A stretch of DNA of 64,000 nucleotides from NCBI GenBank assembly GCA_965247735.1, contig CBDFHN010000002.1:3844001-3908000 (forward strand), read 5' to 3'. Position numbers and translations under genes: made by a program. This stretch comes from JAOXRU01 sp965247735. Its GTDB lineage: Bacteria; Bacteroidota; Bacteroidia; Flavobacteriales; Flavobacteriaceae. Of this stretch, positions 29,401 through 38,702 are shown piece by piece. The notes beneath the pieces were generated by a model that did not search any database, was not told where the DNA came from, and was given only the letters and a program-made list of their open reading frames with translations. Each line of letters starts with the position of its first letter. Position 1 is the first letter of the stretch.

Positions 29401-32400
29401 CAAAATCTGTTGCTACTAGTGCTGGTAAGTTAATTGCATCTGGTTGATCAATAATCTGGTCTATAGTATTAATACAGCTATTGGTAGCATTTACCTGTAT
29501 GGTATGCCCAATTACTGCAGGGGAAAGCCCTGTAAATGTAGCTGAATTGCTGGTAGTTGTTACCGGAACAATAACAGTACCTAAAGGAACGCCATCGGTA
29601 GCAATAATAGTAAAAGTATAGGGTCCGTAACCTTCATCTGTTGTGCTAACAGTTATGGTTCCGTCACTGGCAGCAATACAACTAACATCGGTGAAGTTAT
29701 CAACGGTAATACTTGGAATAACAGCTGCTTTAATTTCCACAGGAATACTGATTTCTGGACAGCCAGGTCTATTGTTATCATAGACTTTTATAATATAATT
29801 TCCAGCATTTGCAATATCAAGAACAAGTTGAGTTCCTGGAAAATTGGTTCTAGCTATTGTTATATCTCCTGCAACTTCAAATGCATAATCACCAGCACCA
29901 TTGCTTACATTTATAGTAATTTTTGCTGTATCTGAACATTCTAAAAGTTTAGTAGGAAGGGCAGTAGCTTCAAATGTTGGGTGGATTGTTATTGGTGTTC
30001 CATGAGCAACAGTACATCCCGTAAGTTTATCTTTTATAAGCACATTGTGTGTGCCAATGGCTACATCATTAAAAAGCCCATTATTGTCTAAGAAAGTAAC
30101 TCCATTATCAATAGAATATACATAATCAGGTCCTGGAGTAGGAGTAACGGTTATGCTATAAGGAGCAGAACAGTTACTAATTGCAACGTTGTCTATTGCG
30201 CCAGGTTGTGCTATTGTAACAGTAACATCACCAAGGTTAATAGGTAAAGGCGTACACCCATATTGGTCAACTACAGTTACAGAAGCTATAAAAGTGGTTA
30301 AAGAAGTATTTACAAGATTGGCATAAGGTATTTCCACCGAACTATCTGTTGAAACAATATCAGCAGTAAAATTGGTACTAGAAATGGTATAGGTAAATGA
30401 TCCCCATCCACCAGTAATATCTGGTACATTAATAAATCCAGGGGTATCACAAGTAATACCGCTAACAAGTGCAGGGGTACCTGTAATAGCAGTACCTTGA
30501 CTAATAACAATATCCTTACTACCACCAATACAAGTATCGGTACTTGTAGCATCAACTTGAATGGCTTTAAGATAATATTTGCCAGCAGCTAAATTGCTAA
30601 CTGTAACAAGAACAGCTCCAAAAGAGTAGTCTATATTTGTAGGGCTACTTTGTACAAGAGCATCTGTAGCTTCATCGTATAATTCCCATCTGATCAGGTC
30701 TTCATGAGAACCATCAGCATCAGTAATTTCAAATGTGATTTCTCCAGTATTTCCTCCAGCACAAGTAGGTTCCGCTGTCGCCGAAATTAGCATGTCTAAG
30801 GTATAGGTAGCATATATGTTTACATCGTTTTGAACAATACAATTGTCAGATAAATCTTTTAGATAAAAAGTATAATCACGTCCAGGGATTAAATTATTAT
30901 ATGTTGCAGAAGGAGGAGTAGTAGTTGTATTCGCTGGAGTCCAGTTTACGAGGTCATAAGAAAACTCATAAGGACCAGTACCACCATATTGATCAACTCT
31001 AACTACCATTCCGTTATTACAATCCACTTCAGGATTTGCAATTGGGAATAAGCTTCTTAAAGGGAATGGAATTTCATAAGGGTCAAATATTTTAATACAC
31101 TGTTGTGCACCACCACCATCTATAGTACGCATGGCAGGATCAACAGTAGTACCAGGTAAAAACCCAGTAAACTCATAAGTAGCTCCTAAAGTTCCAGGAG
31201 TAACCCAAGTGGTTCCACCATCATTACTAAACTGTATGGTTAATCCAGCAGCGGTATAATCAGGGTATGCTGTGAACATAAATCCATTTTCAAGAGGATC
31301 AGGATCACCACAGGTTGCAGGATGTTTAGGTGCTAAAGTAGCATCTAATAGCTCAGGATCAATTATAGTAATAGTAGCACTATTTTTAATACATCCATAA
31401 CTATCTGTAACCGCAATGGTGTAATCACCAGAAGGCAGGTTGTTAAATGAATGTGTTATTGTTGGAGTAGCAGTAATAGTTGTATTATTAGCACCAGCAT
31501 GGTCTAGATCTGTTAAAGCAATATCAAAAGGCCCATCACCAGCAGTAATAGACAATTGAATATCCCCATTTTCTCCAAAACATCTCGGGGCATTAGCGAT
31601 AGAATTAATAGTTAATTCAGGAGCTGCATTGATGGTAATTGTTCGTGTAAATTCACAAAAATCAGCACCTCCACCATGGTCTCTTACAAAAACATCATAA
31701 GTACCAGCATCAGCTGTAATTATAGTAAGGCTACTATTAGTACCAAAGTCAGCTGCAATTACCGTTTCTGGTGTTGCAGGAACTGCTCTTTTCTTATATG
31801 CATATACATAATTGGCATCACCACCAACAGCAGTTATGGCAATTTCACCATCATTACAACTTACATCTGTGGGTAATACTGTGGCAGTTAATAATGGATT
31901 AATCGTAACAATCTGTTGTGTACCAGTACAGCCAAGTTTATCGTGTACATCAATAGTATATGTACCAGCAGATAAATTACCAAAGGTATGTGTTGTTGAA
32001 GATACGGGTGTTGGAACTATCCAAGGGCCAGAAGGTCCATTAATACTAAAGGTATAATCACCATTACCACCAGTAACATCTACTTGTATGCTACCATCAC
32101 TAGCTCCAGAATAACAAGGAGTAACAATTGTATTGAAAAGAATGTCAAGTGCTGGAACAATGGTAAATGCCGCTGTTACAGTTTCGCATTCTTTACTGTC
32201 TTTTACGCGTATAGCATAAGTTTCTAGGCCTGTGTTTTCAGGAATATCGGTAAAAATATTAGAAGTTTGGTAAGCAGTAACTATAGTAGTTACTGCTCCC
32301 AAACTACTTTCCAACTGGTATTGATAAGTAGGTATCCCTCCGGTTGTTGACGTTGTTATAGTAGCTCCACTACTACAAGAAATAGGAGTAGTAATAGCTG

Positions 32401-35400
32401 CTGTTGCCGATAATATGGCAGGTTCGTTTATTGTTTCGTTTAGTGTTATACTACATGTAGTATTTGTAACATCTCTTACAATTAGGCTTATAGCTGTAGT
32501 TCCAATACCGGTTAAGGTTGTTGTACTTGCTGTACTTGTTATAAAAGCTGCCCCGTTAAGGCTGTATTCATATCCTGTGACTGCATTAAAATTGTGCACT
32601 TCAAAAGTAAGTGTACCATCACTAGCGCCATTACATTGTATATCGCTAATAGCTGTAGTATTGGCTGTAAATTCTTTTCCAGTTGCTATGGTGAAATTTA
32701 CGTCTTTTGTTGCATCACATGAAAGTGGAATTTGAGTTGCTTTTAAATCATCGATAGCAACATCATTTCCACCACCACCAAAGGCTAACGTACTAATTTC
32801 AATAACTACACTTGTATTGCTTCCTGGATTAAGATTTACCGTATACACATGCCAATCATCTATATCATTATTTTCAGGGATTTCCCCAGTACTTTCAGTT
32901 TGCAGCGATACATTTGAGCTGTTTAACAGTTCAATTTTTAAATTTGGTTTTACTATATCTTTATTAAATCGTACCAAGTTAAATGCAGCAAGGGAAACTT
33001 CAATAGGTCTGTTAGGAAAAACTGTTATTTCTCTTCTAAAAATTAAACTTGGAGTATTATTTACATTGATGGCCAAAAATCGACCATCTGTACTACTTGG
33101 ATTGGTATGATCATTTGGATTTCTCCATGCAGTACCAAATAAACCACCTATATTATGAGTAATAGAATATTCTCCATCATTAATTAGGGATGGACTACCT
33201 GTTCCACAGGAACTTACAGCGTCTAAGTCTTCGTAACAATATCCCGACATAAAATCGGATGCTATATTAGCACCAGCGCCAAAATCTTCAAGAAATAATA
33301 TGCTTGGGCTTGGAGGTGTACTATTTTGATAGCCTATAGTAATAGTATGTGGACCAGCGCCAACATTATTAAATACAGGACTGTTAATAGCTGTTGCACC
33401 ATCTAAAGAATAATTATAGTCATATCCAGGGTTTGAAACAGTAATTGTTGCTATTCCGTCACCAGCACAGTCATAAGAAACATCAGCTGTTATTGTTGGA
33501 GTAACTAATGGTGGATCTATTGTAACTGGCATTATATGAGTACAGCCCCCTGCATCTTTAATGATAATATTATAGCTACCACTAGCCAATTTTTCTATAG
33601 AACTTGAAGAATAGCTAACTCCGCCATCAAAACTATAACTATAAGGTAAAACACCACCAGATGGATTACTAACACTAACTGTAGCTTTATTATCAACAGA
33701 ACAATCTGCTAATTCTACTACGGCAGCACTAGCTTTTAATGGAAAACCAGGGCTAGATATTGTGGCAGTATCAGTGAAATCGCAAGTAATACCATCTTTT
33801 ATTTTTCTGACAGTAACAGTATAGTCTCCTGGTACAAGATTGTTTAATGTTGTTGAATTTTGAAAATTGGTGCCATCAATACTATAGGTTAACACACCTC
33901 CATATGAGTTGGTAAGATTAACGGTAATACTTCCAAAACTTTCTCCAAAACATATTACATCAGTAGCACTGAGTGTAAAATCTGGTGGAGTATCTTGTAA
34001 AACTGTAACTTCGTTACTTATATTAGTACAGTTATTGGCATCAATAACTATAATGGTATAGGCTCCAGCAGTGCTAATGTTAAAATCAGAACTGGCTTGA
34101 ATTTGGGCTATATCAGGATTAGCAACATCAAATACTATAGTACCATCAATACTGTATATGGCATAGTTATAAGAACTGTTATCGCCTCCCGTTGCTGGAG
34201 CACTGATGAGCCCATCTACACAGGTAATATGATTTTGAACTGTTGCAACAACTTCCAAATCACCATGGTCTTCTATTTCAACATTAGTCAGTATTTCACT
34301 ACAACCATCATCTGTTGTAACTTCTATACTATATAGACCAGCATTAAGATTACTAAATGTATAATCGTTATTGGCATCAGGGCCTGATGTACCAAGTAGA
34401 CTTCCTGCTTGTTTTAATACATAGTAATATTGAGGGTTTACAAAATTGGCTTGTATTCTAATGCTTCCTTTTTCATCTTTACATAATATATGACTCAGTT
34501 GAAGATCAACTTCTAGCTCTTTTTTAAGGACAGGAGCACTCTCTATAAAAATACATGTATCTGGATCAGCACCAATTTGCCTGATATAAACAGAATAATT
34601 ATCTTCTGTAGTAATAGGAATTGGGTTGGTGGTACTGTAGTTAGATCCATCTAAGCTAAACTCATAATTTGTTGGTACATTGGCAATTGTAATGCTACCT
34701 GGCGTTCCACAAATAATATCTTTAGTAACAATAGTTGGATTTACAGCAGTTTTATAAACATTAAAATAATGGAAGGCAAAACAACCATTTCCTGTACTTA
34801 TTTTTATTCTATATTTTCCTTCATCAGCAATGGCTAGCGTTTTTGCTGTAGAAAAGGCGGTCCAACAACTATTGTCCCTATTGGCACATCTGTCTTCAAG
34901 CGAATTAGAGCAACTTGCATTGTCTATTTTTTGCCATTCTACCGTTGTTGTATTTCCTACATTTGTCTCAATAGTTCTACTATCTGCAGCTCCACAAAGG
35001 AAGATTTTAGGGAGTTTTGAACCATCATTTGGACAGGTAGCAATATCATCGGCAAATGCTGTTACTGGATTTGGAGGATTTCCACCAAAAAGGGAAACTG
35101 TTATTTCTTCTGTATAACCAGGACATAATGGATCTCCAGCTACAGAAACATTATATACACCAGGTGCATTAACGGTAATACTTTGGGTATTTCCTATTTC
35201 TGTACCTACACTATTTGTCCATATATAAGAATCAAAACCTATACCTGCTTCTAAAAGTAGATTAGATCCACATAAGGTTTCATTTCTTTTGAATTCACAA
35301 CTAGAAAGTGCGACAATAAATTCTGTTTTGCCTTCTTTTGGAGCTCCACAAGGATCAAAGCCTGGAGAACTAAGTGCATTTGTAATTAATGTTGGATTTT

Positions 35401-35800
35401 CCTTACCTCGATAAGAAGCGGAGGTTTGATTTTTAATAACATTAGCACATCGATCTAAAAAATCAGAACAACTGCTAGAGGTTTCAACGGTAATAGAAAT
35501 TTGATATTTTGCACCTCCTTCTCTAACCAATCTATTGGCAACTTCAAATCTTAATTGATGATTTGCAGCATCATAAGTCCAGGTTATATCGCTATCCGAT
35601 ACCGTAATACCTGTACCAGAAAAAGCAACATTTTTGGGCAAATCATCTATTATAACTAGGTCTTTGGCATTATCGTTTCCTATATTCTGAAATTCAATAC
35701 CGTATTTTACGCCACCACCTAAGGCGACATCACCATTCCCAATTGGATTTCCAAGTAAGTCTTGGGCTTCCATAATGATTTGGACTTCTGGTTCTACAAT
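26402..35800 (-). repeat. Stalk region of giant A, colinear duplicate of the giant B stalk
   Basis: This is the partner of the 7934-17330 block. It encodes about 3129 residues against 3127 in giant B, in the same domain order and with the same C-terminal sorting domain. Confidence 0.85.
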
Positions 35801-36949
35801 ATCTACAGTTAAGGTGTTTAAAAATAAGAAGGCTACATCTCCTCCTCCTGTAAGTCTGATTCTTACCTCTAAAGCAGTTTCATCATTTGGTAAAACAGAA
35901 TTAAGTGTGTTATCGAGATTAAAAATATCCGTATCCCATCCTAATGTATTACTACTATTAGGATTTCTAGTAGTTACATGTTGATTGTCTACAGTAATGG
36001 TACTATTAAAAAAGTTATCGAGAGGGTTTAAGTTCCCAGTTGTAAGTGTAGTAAAGCTAGATTCGCTACTGGCTTTAATTGCAATTTGTGGTCCTGTTAC
36101 GCCTCGGTCACCCTCCATTGCAGAAACTCCAAGTCTTGCTTTTACAAGACCGTTAGGAATAGTTTTAAAACCACTGTAACCAAAAGTTACATTACTTATG
36201 GAGCTGCTGATGGCTGCAAAACCATCAAAAGTAGAAATGTATTTTGCAGTTTCATTTTGATTTTCGTAGATAATTACAATGGTCCACCCAGCAAGTGATC
36301 CTCCCTTTTTCTTTAAGGTTGTACCCACAACATCGGCAACAGTATAGGTTCCATTCGGATTTGCTAAACCAGTTACTAGGCTAGTAATATCTGCATAGTT
36401 AACATAAGGTTTATGAAAACCATCGGCACTACCGCCAATATCATAAATGCTTTCGTAGCTAAATTGTGAAGGGCTAGTAGGTGTAATTGTTACATAATTT
36501 CCTCCTGGTACTTTTATTTTTACATTTTTATATGGCCTATCTCTATTAGAATCTTGTGGTGTTCCATTGCTAGTGGTAGGATGTCCAACATTGTAAGGAT
36601 AGGTTCCTCCCCAGTAAAGCCCAGCATATGCTATTTTTGTACAACCAGTTGTAGGTAAATTAAGATCTGCGCTACTGGAGCTAAAAGTTGTTGGGTCGCC
36701 ATCTATGTCAATAAAGTTAACCGAAAAATTTCCATTGTTTTTATTACCATGGTATGGCGTATTTGGATCGTCTGCATTTAAAATGTTGTTGGATAATAAT
36801 ACCAAGTCTCCTTTTATTTTCATCGATTCACCTGGTAGTCTAGGTAAAAAGGGAGCTCCTACTTGTGCATAAATCTGTAGGCTACAAAAGAAAAATAAAG
36901 CAATTAAAAACTGCTTTACTATTAATGGTTTTAGGGCAAATTTATCCAT
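26402..36949 (-). CDS. Giant T9SS type B surface adhesin A (SprB-like), 3515 aa
   Basis: A signal peptide (hydrophobic core, cleavage probably after YAQ, residue about 29) is followed by a ~355-residue head with Y-A-G-L-Y-W-G-G-T-Y and W-T-I-V-I-I-Y-E-N segments. I recognise this head from other secreted Flavobacteriaceae proteins but cannot give it a function. From about residue 386 there is a DUF11-like beta-sandwich (F-Q-N-I-G, D-D-L-P), then many SprB-type repeats of roughly 75-100 residues with conserved Cys, Gly and Asp, a lectin-like insert near residues 1230-1420, and the type B CTD in the last ~85 residues (MYFSPNGDGKNDIW, FDRYGR, GSWDG). Residues 386-3515 match giant B along their whole length, while the head does not. 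It starts the array, with a candidate promoter near 37070. Confidence 0.93.
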   Translation of the reverse strand: MDKFALKPLIVKQFLIALFFFCSLQIYAQVGAPFLPRLPGESMKIKGDLVLLSNNILNADDPNTPYHGNKNNGNFSVNFIDIDGDPTTFSSSSADLNLPTTGCTKIAYAGLYWGGTYPYNVGHPTTSNGTPQDSNRDRPYKNVKIKVPGGNYVTITPTSPSQFSYESIYDIGGSADGFHKPYVNYADITSLVTGLANPNGTYTVADVVGTTLKKKGGSLAGWTIVIIYENQNETAKYISTFDGFAAISSSISNVTFGYSGFKTIPNGLVKARLGVSAMEGDRGVTGPQIAIKASSESSFTTLTTGNLNPLDNFFNSTITVDNQHVTTRNPNSSNTLGWDTDIFNLDNTLNSVLPNDETALEVRIRLTGGGDVAFLFLNTLTVDIVEPEVQIIMEAQDLLGNPIGNGDVALGGGVKYGIEFQNIGNDNAKDLVIIDDLPKNVAFSGTGITVSDSDITWTYDAANHQLRFEVANRLVREGGAKYQISITVETSSSCSDFLDRCANVIKNQTSASYRGKENPTLITNALSSPGFDPCGAPKEGKTEFIVALSSCEFKRNETLCGSNLLLEAGIGFDSYIWTNSVGTEIGNTQSITVNAPGVYNVSVAGDPLCPGYTEEITVSLFGGNPPNPVTAFADDIATCPNDGSKLPKIFLCGAADSRTIETNVGNTTTVEWQKIDNASCSNSLEDRCANRDNSCWTAFSTAKTLAIADEGKYRIKISTGNGCFAFHYFNVYKTAVNPTIVTKDIICGTPGSITIANVPTNYEFSLDGSNYSTTNPIPITTEDNYSVYIRQIGADPDTCIFIESAPVLKKELEVDLQLSHILCKDEKGSIRIQANFVNPQYYYVLKQAGSLLGTSGPDANNDYTFSNLNAGLYSIEVTTDDGCSEILTNVEIEDHGDLEVVATVQNHITCVDGLISAPATGGDNSSYNYAIYSIDGTIVFDVANPDIAQIQASSDFNISTAGAYTIIVIDANNCTNISNEVTVLQDTPPDFTLSATDVICFGESFGSITVNLTNSYGGVLTYSIDGTNFQNSTTLNNLVPGDYTVTVRKIKDGITCDFTDTATISSPGFPLKASAAVVELADCSVDNKATVSVSNPSGGVLPYSYSFDGGVSYSSSSIEKLASGSYNIIIKDAGGCTHIMPVTIDPPLVTPTITADVSYDCAGDGIATITVSNPGYDYNYSLDGATAINSPVFNNVGAGPHTITIGYQNSTPPSPSILFLEDFGAGANIASDFMSGYCYEDLDAVSSCGTGSPSLINDGEYSITHNIGGLFGTAWRNPNDHTNPSSTDGRFLAINVNNTPSLIFRREITVFPNRPIEVSLAAFNLVRFNKDIVKPNLKIELLNSSNVSLQTESTGEIPENNDIDDWHVYTVNLNPGSNTSVVIEISTLAFGGGGNDVAIDDLKATQIPLSCDATKDVNFTIATGKEFTANTTAISDIQCNGASDGTLTFEVHNFNAVTGYEYSLNGAAFITSTASTTTLTGIGTTAISLIVRDVTNTTCSITLNETINEPAILSATAAITTPISCSSGATITTSTTGGIPTYQYQLESSLGAVTTIVTAYQTSNIFTDIPENTGLETYAIRVKDSKECETVTAAFTIVPALDILFNTIVTPCYSGASDGSIQVDVTGGNGDYTFSINGPSGPWIVPTPVSSTTHTFGNLSAGTYTIDVHDKLGCTGTQQIVTINPLLTATVLPTDVSCNDGEIAITAVGGDANYVYAYKKRAVPATPETVIAADFGTNSSLTIITADAGTYDVFVRDHGGGADFCEFTRTITINAAPELTINSIANAPRCFGENGDIQLSITAGDGPFDIALTDLDHAGANNTTITATPTITHSFNNLPSGDYTIAVTDSYGCIKNSATITIIDPELLDATLAPKHPATCGDPDPLENGFMFTAYPDYTAAGLTIQFSNDGGTTWVTPGTLGATYEFTGFLPGTTVDPAMRTIDGGGAQQCIKIFDPYEIPFPLRSLFPIANPEVDCNNGMVVRVDQYGGTGPYEFSYDLVNWTPANTTTTPPSATYNNLIPGRDYTFYLKDLSDNCIVQNDVNIYATYTLDMLISATAEPTCAGGNTGEITFEITDADGSHEDLIRWELYDEATDALVQSSPTNIDYSFGAVLVTVSNLAAGKYYLKAIQVDATSTDTCIGGSKDIVISQGTAITGTPALVSGITCDTPGFINVPDITGGWGSFTYTISSTNFTADIVSTDSSVEIPYANLVNTSLTTFIASVTVVDQYGCTPLPINLGDVTVTIAQPGAIDNVAISNCSAPYSITVTPTPGPDYVYSIDNGVTFLDNNGLFNDVAIGTHNVLIKDKLTGCTVAHGTPITIHPTFEATALPTKLLECSDTAKITINVSNGAGDYAFEVAGDITIARTNFPGTQLVLDIANAGNYIIKVYDNNRPGCPEISIPVEIKAAVIPSITVDNFTDVSCIAASDGTITVSTTDEGYGPYTFTIIATDGVPLGTVIVPVTTTSNSATFTGLSPAVIGHTIQVNATNSCINTIDQIIDQPDAINLPALVATDFACSIGNTVNQINVSIDDTAIIGGSGTYVNYIFSYDNGPTNIATQNGTSTSFIVTDTSGGIVTVEVYDDKGCMQTTSVPIAPYDELQSVTTTITTPISCTNTGENITIDVVSTNNDTGKFEYSDDNGTSWVTSPIFNNLAIGGHSFLVKHIDTGCLFPVSHNVSDPNTFSITITNVSDLKCVGENGAITISASDPTYTGTYSYELFDAATDLSIGILGSVSAANIDVPAGSYYAKVVQDANPLCDQSSGFQILNPPSGALTLTAKEDFPVTCTNDKGVLLAEATGGWGILTYEFVNKDSGAILQAYSSVSSLSSLAAANYTINVKDEKGCIVSEDIELQATPVLTATAALSNGTLLCPEDETATITVTAGGGEGTYSYILSKDGVSSISQNSNTFNNLGAGSYFIQVTDGWGCDVTTTPNITIILPSTVVIDATVTKELGCITLAEITVSATGGTGQYFFSDDGTTFTTVAAANHVFSKPADAAGYQFYAKDQNDCISEVSSQLVISPITPLVIDINESLAKINCFGENTAIISAAVMGGLGDYQYELVDGTGTNIQGPQTDPTFAHLPSGTYKINVTSKDCSLSSDVIIITDPDPIVYSDPEIIQVSCFGANDGSIKLNVTGGTGVIKYSISPNLTQFDIKSEFKDLEPGDYDVVIIDENGCLPIFRTFTITEPAQIQGEFINVQQELCAGDLDGRFEIIITGGTAPYATSLNTTDNSAFVADKTIYTGLEGGKTYDVFIKDANNCITSATMMLDPSVDLSADIIIDYQCQEDTSILANTVTIGIASEFANDVIYVLDGDITTEQLEPVYQNLSSGEHTLTITHANGCINDQVKFTIQETPPPLTLILTESNINTITATASGGGDGYLYSFEGASYTTENVFMIRATDTYTIQVKDSYGCITSAELYIEFIDVEFPMYFSPNGDGKNDIWKPNNLEAYPNVGIKIFDRYGRNIKSFGKDGSWDGLFKNTTLPTGDYWYVIKLNREDDSREFMGHFTLIR

Positions 36950-37065
36950 AGGTATAGTATCTTTGGGATTTACTATTCTTATTAATATTTAACTACTTGT
37001 ACTGAGATTATTGATACTTGTAGCTTCTTCACCTGACACAAACATATGTATATTCTTACGTATTG

Positions 37066-37073
37066 CAAAGATA
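37066..37073 (-). promoter_or_regulatory. Candidate -7 element for giant A
   Basis: The minus strand reads TATCTTTG, a full match to the Bacteroidota -7 consensus TAnnTTTG. No TTG is found at the usual -33 spacing, so support is partial. It lies between the previous operon's terminator and giant A, where a promoter is expected. Confidence 0.4.
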
Positions 37074-37236
37074 AAGATGGATGTGAGTCGTTTTTTGTAG
37101 TGTAGGGGCTTGTATCTGTTGTGTAGGGTATAGGCTACGATGTATATTTGTTAATATCCCTTTTTATTGATTTTTTTTTAAACCAAAGAATAGAAGGTAC
37201 TCAAGGAGTTTTTGAATTGCTTTTTAGAAAGAGAAA

Positions 37237-37278
37237 AACAGCTGTAACCATTAAATCGTTTAATGGTTGCAGCTGTTT
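37237..37278 (-). terminator. Intrinsic terminator of the tetR/RND/LolA-like/barrel operon
   Basis: Arms of about 18-20 bp (AAACAGCTG-x-AACCATTAAA and its complement) with one mismatch enclose a loop of about three bases. In the minus-strand transcript the hairpin is followed by TTTTTCTCTTTCT. It lies about 40 bp after the 37319 stop codon. Confidence 0.8.
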
Positions 37279-37318
37279 AATAATGTATGGTAATTTGTAC
37301 TTTTAAAGTGCCCTATTA

Positions 37319-38521
37319 TTAGAGGTATTTTAGTAGAGAAATTCTAAAAAAACTGTCTTGAGTATAATTGCTCAAAATAAAATCTTGCTGATCTATATTT
37401 TTAAAAAAACGGGCTTCGGCTTCTAGTTTCCAGCTATTTCCCAATCTTCTGGAAGCTTCAATACTAATAATTTTGCTTGAATTTTTTAAATCTACTATTC
37501 CTCCAACAAGTATAGCCGTATCTTTACTATCATTAAAAGCAATACGGCTTCCAAAAAAGATATCGTTTTGTAGTGTGCTTAGTGTCAGTTCGTCTCGCTC
37601 ATCATAGAGGTATTCTGCAAGCAACCCTATATCTAAACCATTATGATCTATATTACTAAAGGTATATTCTAGTCCGGCTACCATGGCAAAAAAATCTTGT
37701 GCTTTTGAAGACCTATAAATGGTTTCTAATTTCCATAAAAAAGCATCATGGGTAATTTGTAGGTCTAATCCCGTTTGATTAATAACAGGAAAAAAAGCAT
37801 TAATACTACCAGTAGCATCAAAATTAAAAATAGGTTCTCTACCATTACCATAAAAATGAGAGAGACCAACATCTACAATTCCAAAATAATGATTCCATCG
37901 GATCGCAAGATCTTGTCTCCATTCTTCGGCAGCACTTTCATAGCCAATATCATCCTTATCTAGTATGGTTGGAAATCGAAATCTTCCTTTTTTACCAGCC
38001 AAGTTGCTTTTACGATGGTAAGGAAGATAAAAGAAATTAAAGGTTCCAATTTTGTTTGTTAGTAGGGTCAATTGTGCCATTGGTTGCCCTAGTTTTTGTT
38101 CCCCATCAAAAGATTCTACACCATCAGTCTGATTAATGATATCAATAAGATGGTTACTCTCAGTAACGCCCCAAAATATCTTTTTTACTCCTAGACTTAA
38201 TTCCCAATTATTTTTTGCCTTTTGATAATACAATTCCCTAATATCCCAGTGTGTCCTTTCCTGATCTACATCCCATCTAAAAAAAGCAGTAGCATTAATA
38301 CTTTCATTATCATTATTCCAAGAAGCTGAATATTCTGGCATAATAGAAATGGAAGGAAAATGATCTTTCTGATTTGGAAATTGAGCTTTATCAAAAAAAT
38401 AGCGGTATTCAGCTCCCAATTCTACCTCAAATTCATGAGTTACTTTTTTAGTGATGCTGTCTTGCGCTTTAATTGTACTTACGAAGCAAAAAACCAAAAG
38501 CAGCGTTGCATGTAGTTTCAT
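37319..38521 (-). CDS. Outer-membrane beta-barrel-like protein of an RND/LolA-like operon
   Basis: This 400-residue protein has a signal peptide (MKLHATLLLVFCF, cleavage about TIKAQ, residue 20). Its sequence alternates aromatic and polar residues as in an outer-membrane barrel and ends in FFRISLLKYL, a C-terminal strand with aromatic and hydrophobic positions. I do not recognise a named family with certainty. In many Gram-negative bacteria an MMPL/RND exporter and a LolA-like protein are encoded with a DUF1302-like or similar barrel protein, and this gene takes that place. A role as the outer-membrane part of a lipid or hydrophobic-compound export route is inferred from context. It starts 10 bp after the stop of the second 26-codon ORF and is followed by a strong terminator. 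Confidence 0.75.
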   Translation of the reverse strand: MKLHATLLLVFCFVSTIKAQDSITKKVTHEFEVELGAEYRYFFDKAQFPNQKDHFPSISIMPEYSASWNNDNESINATAFFRWDVDQERTHWDIRELYYQKAKNNWELSLGVKKIFWGVTESNHLIDIINQTDGVESFDGEQKLGQPMAQLTLLTNKIGTFNFFYLPYHRKSNLAGKKGRFRFPTILDKDDIGYESAAEEWRQDLAIRWNHYFGIVDVGLSHFYGNGREPIFNFDATGSINAFFPVINQTGLDLQITHDAFLWKLETIYRSSKAQDFFAMVAGLEYTFSNIDHNGLDIGLLAEYLYDERDELTLSTLQNDIFFGSRIAFNDSKDTAILVGGIVDLKNSSKIISIEASRRLGNSWKLEAEARFFKNIDQQDFILSNYTQDSFFRISLLKYL

Positions 38522-38531
38522 ATCTCTCTTA

Positions 38532-38612
38532 TTATTTTATTAAATCGGTCATATGGTGCATCCTATTCATCATTTTCTTTGGTATTGAAACTTTTGTATA
38601 AGGATGGTTCAT
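38532..38612 (-). CDS. Small ORF, 26 aa (second tandem copy)
   Basis: ATG at 38612, 26 codons, TAA at 38534-38532, immediately followed by another TAA. The peptide starts MNHPYTKVSIPKKMM and is rich in Met, His and Lys (MHHM near the C-terminus). It differs from the upstream copy by one residue (Tyr for His at position 5). It ends 10 bp before the start of the barrel-protein gene. I know no matching family. Conservation of the frame through the duplication supports translation but does not prove it, because a recent copy would be identical anyway. Confidence 0.45.
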   Translation of the reverse strand: MNHPYTKVSIPKKMMNRMHHMTDLIK

Positions 38613-38621
38613 ATGTCTCTG

Positions 38622-38702
38622 TTATTTTATTAAATCGGTCATATGGTGCATCCTATTCATCATTTTCTTTGGTATTGAAACTTTTGTATGAGGATGGTTC
38701 AT
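38622..38702 (-). CDS. Small ORF, 26 aa (first tandem copy)
   Basis: ATG at 38702, 26 codons, TAA at 38624-38622, followed 9 bp later by the next copy's ATG. The peptide starts MNHPHTKVSIPKKMM and contains M-x-x-M and M-H-H-M groupings that could bind metal; this is only a pattern. AGAGAC before the start is a weak purine-rich stretch, present before both copies. It lies in the operon downstream of the LolA-like gene and after a hairpin. Confidence 0.45.
   Translation of the reverse strand: MNHPHTKVSIPKKMMNRMHHMTDLIK

Larger units (their letters stand above)
36950..37318. other. Intergenic region upstream of giant A
   Basis: This gap contains a candidate promoter for giant A (37066-37073) with a leader of roughly 110 nt, and the terminator of the preceding operon (37237-37278). 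I see no ORF of note in the rest. Confidence 0.6.

Noticed and set aside
1..36949. Many plus-strand open frames of 60-145 codons opposite the giant genes.
   Set aside because: They are shadows of the minus-strand coding sequence: Ser/Thr/Ile/Pro-rich translations of repeats, recurring at the same offset in both stalks, without domains or start signals.
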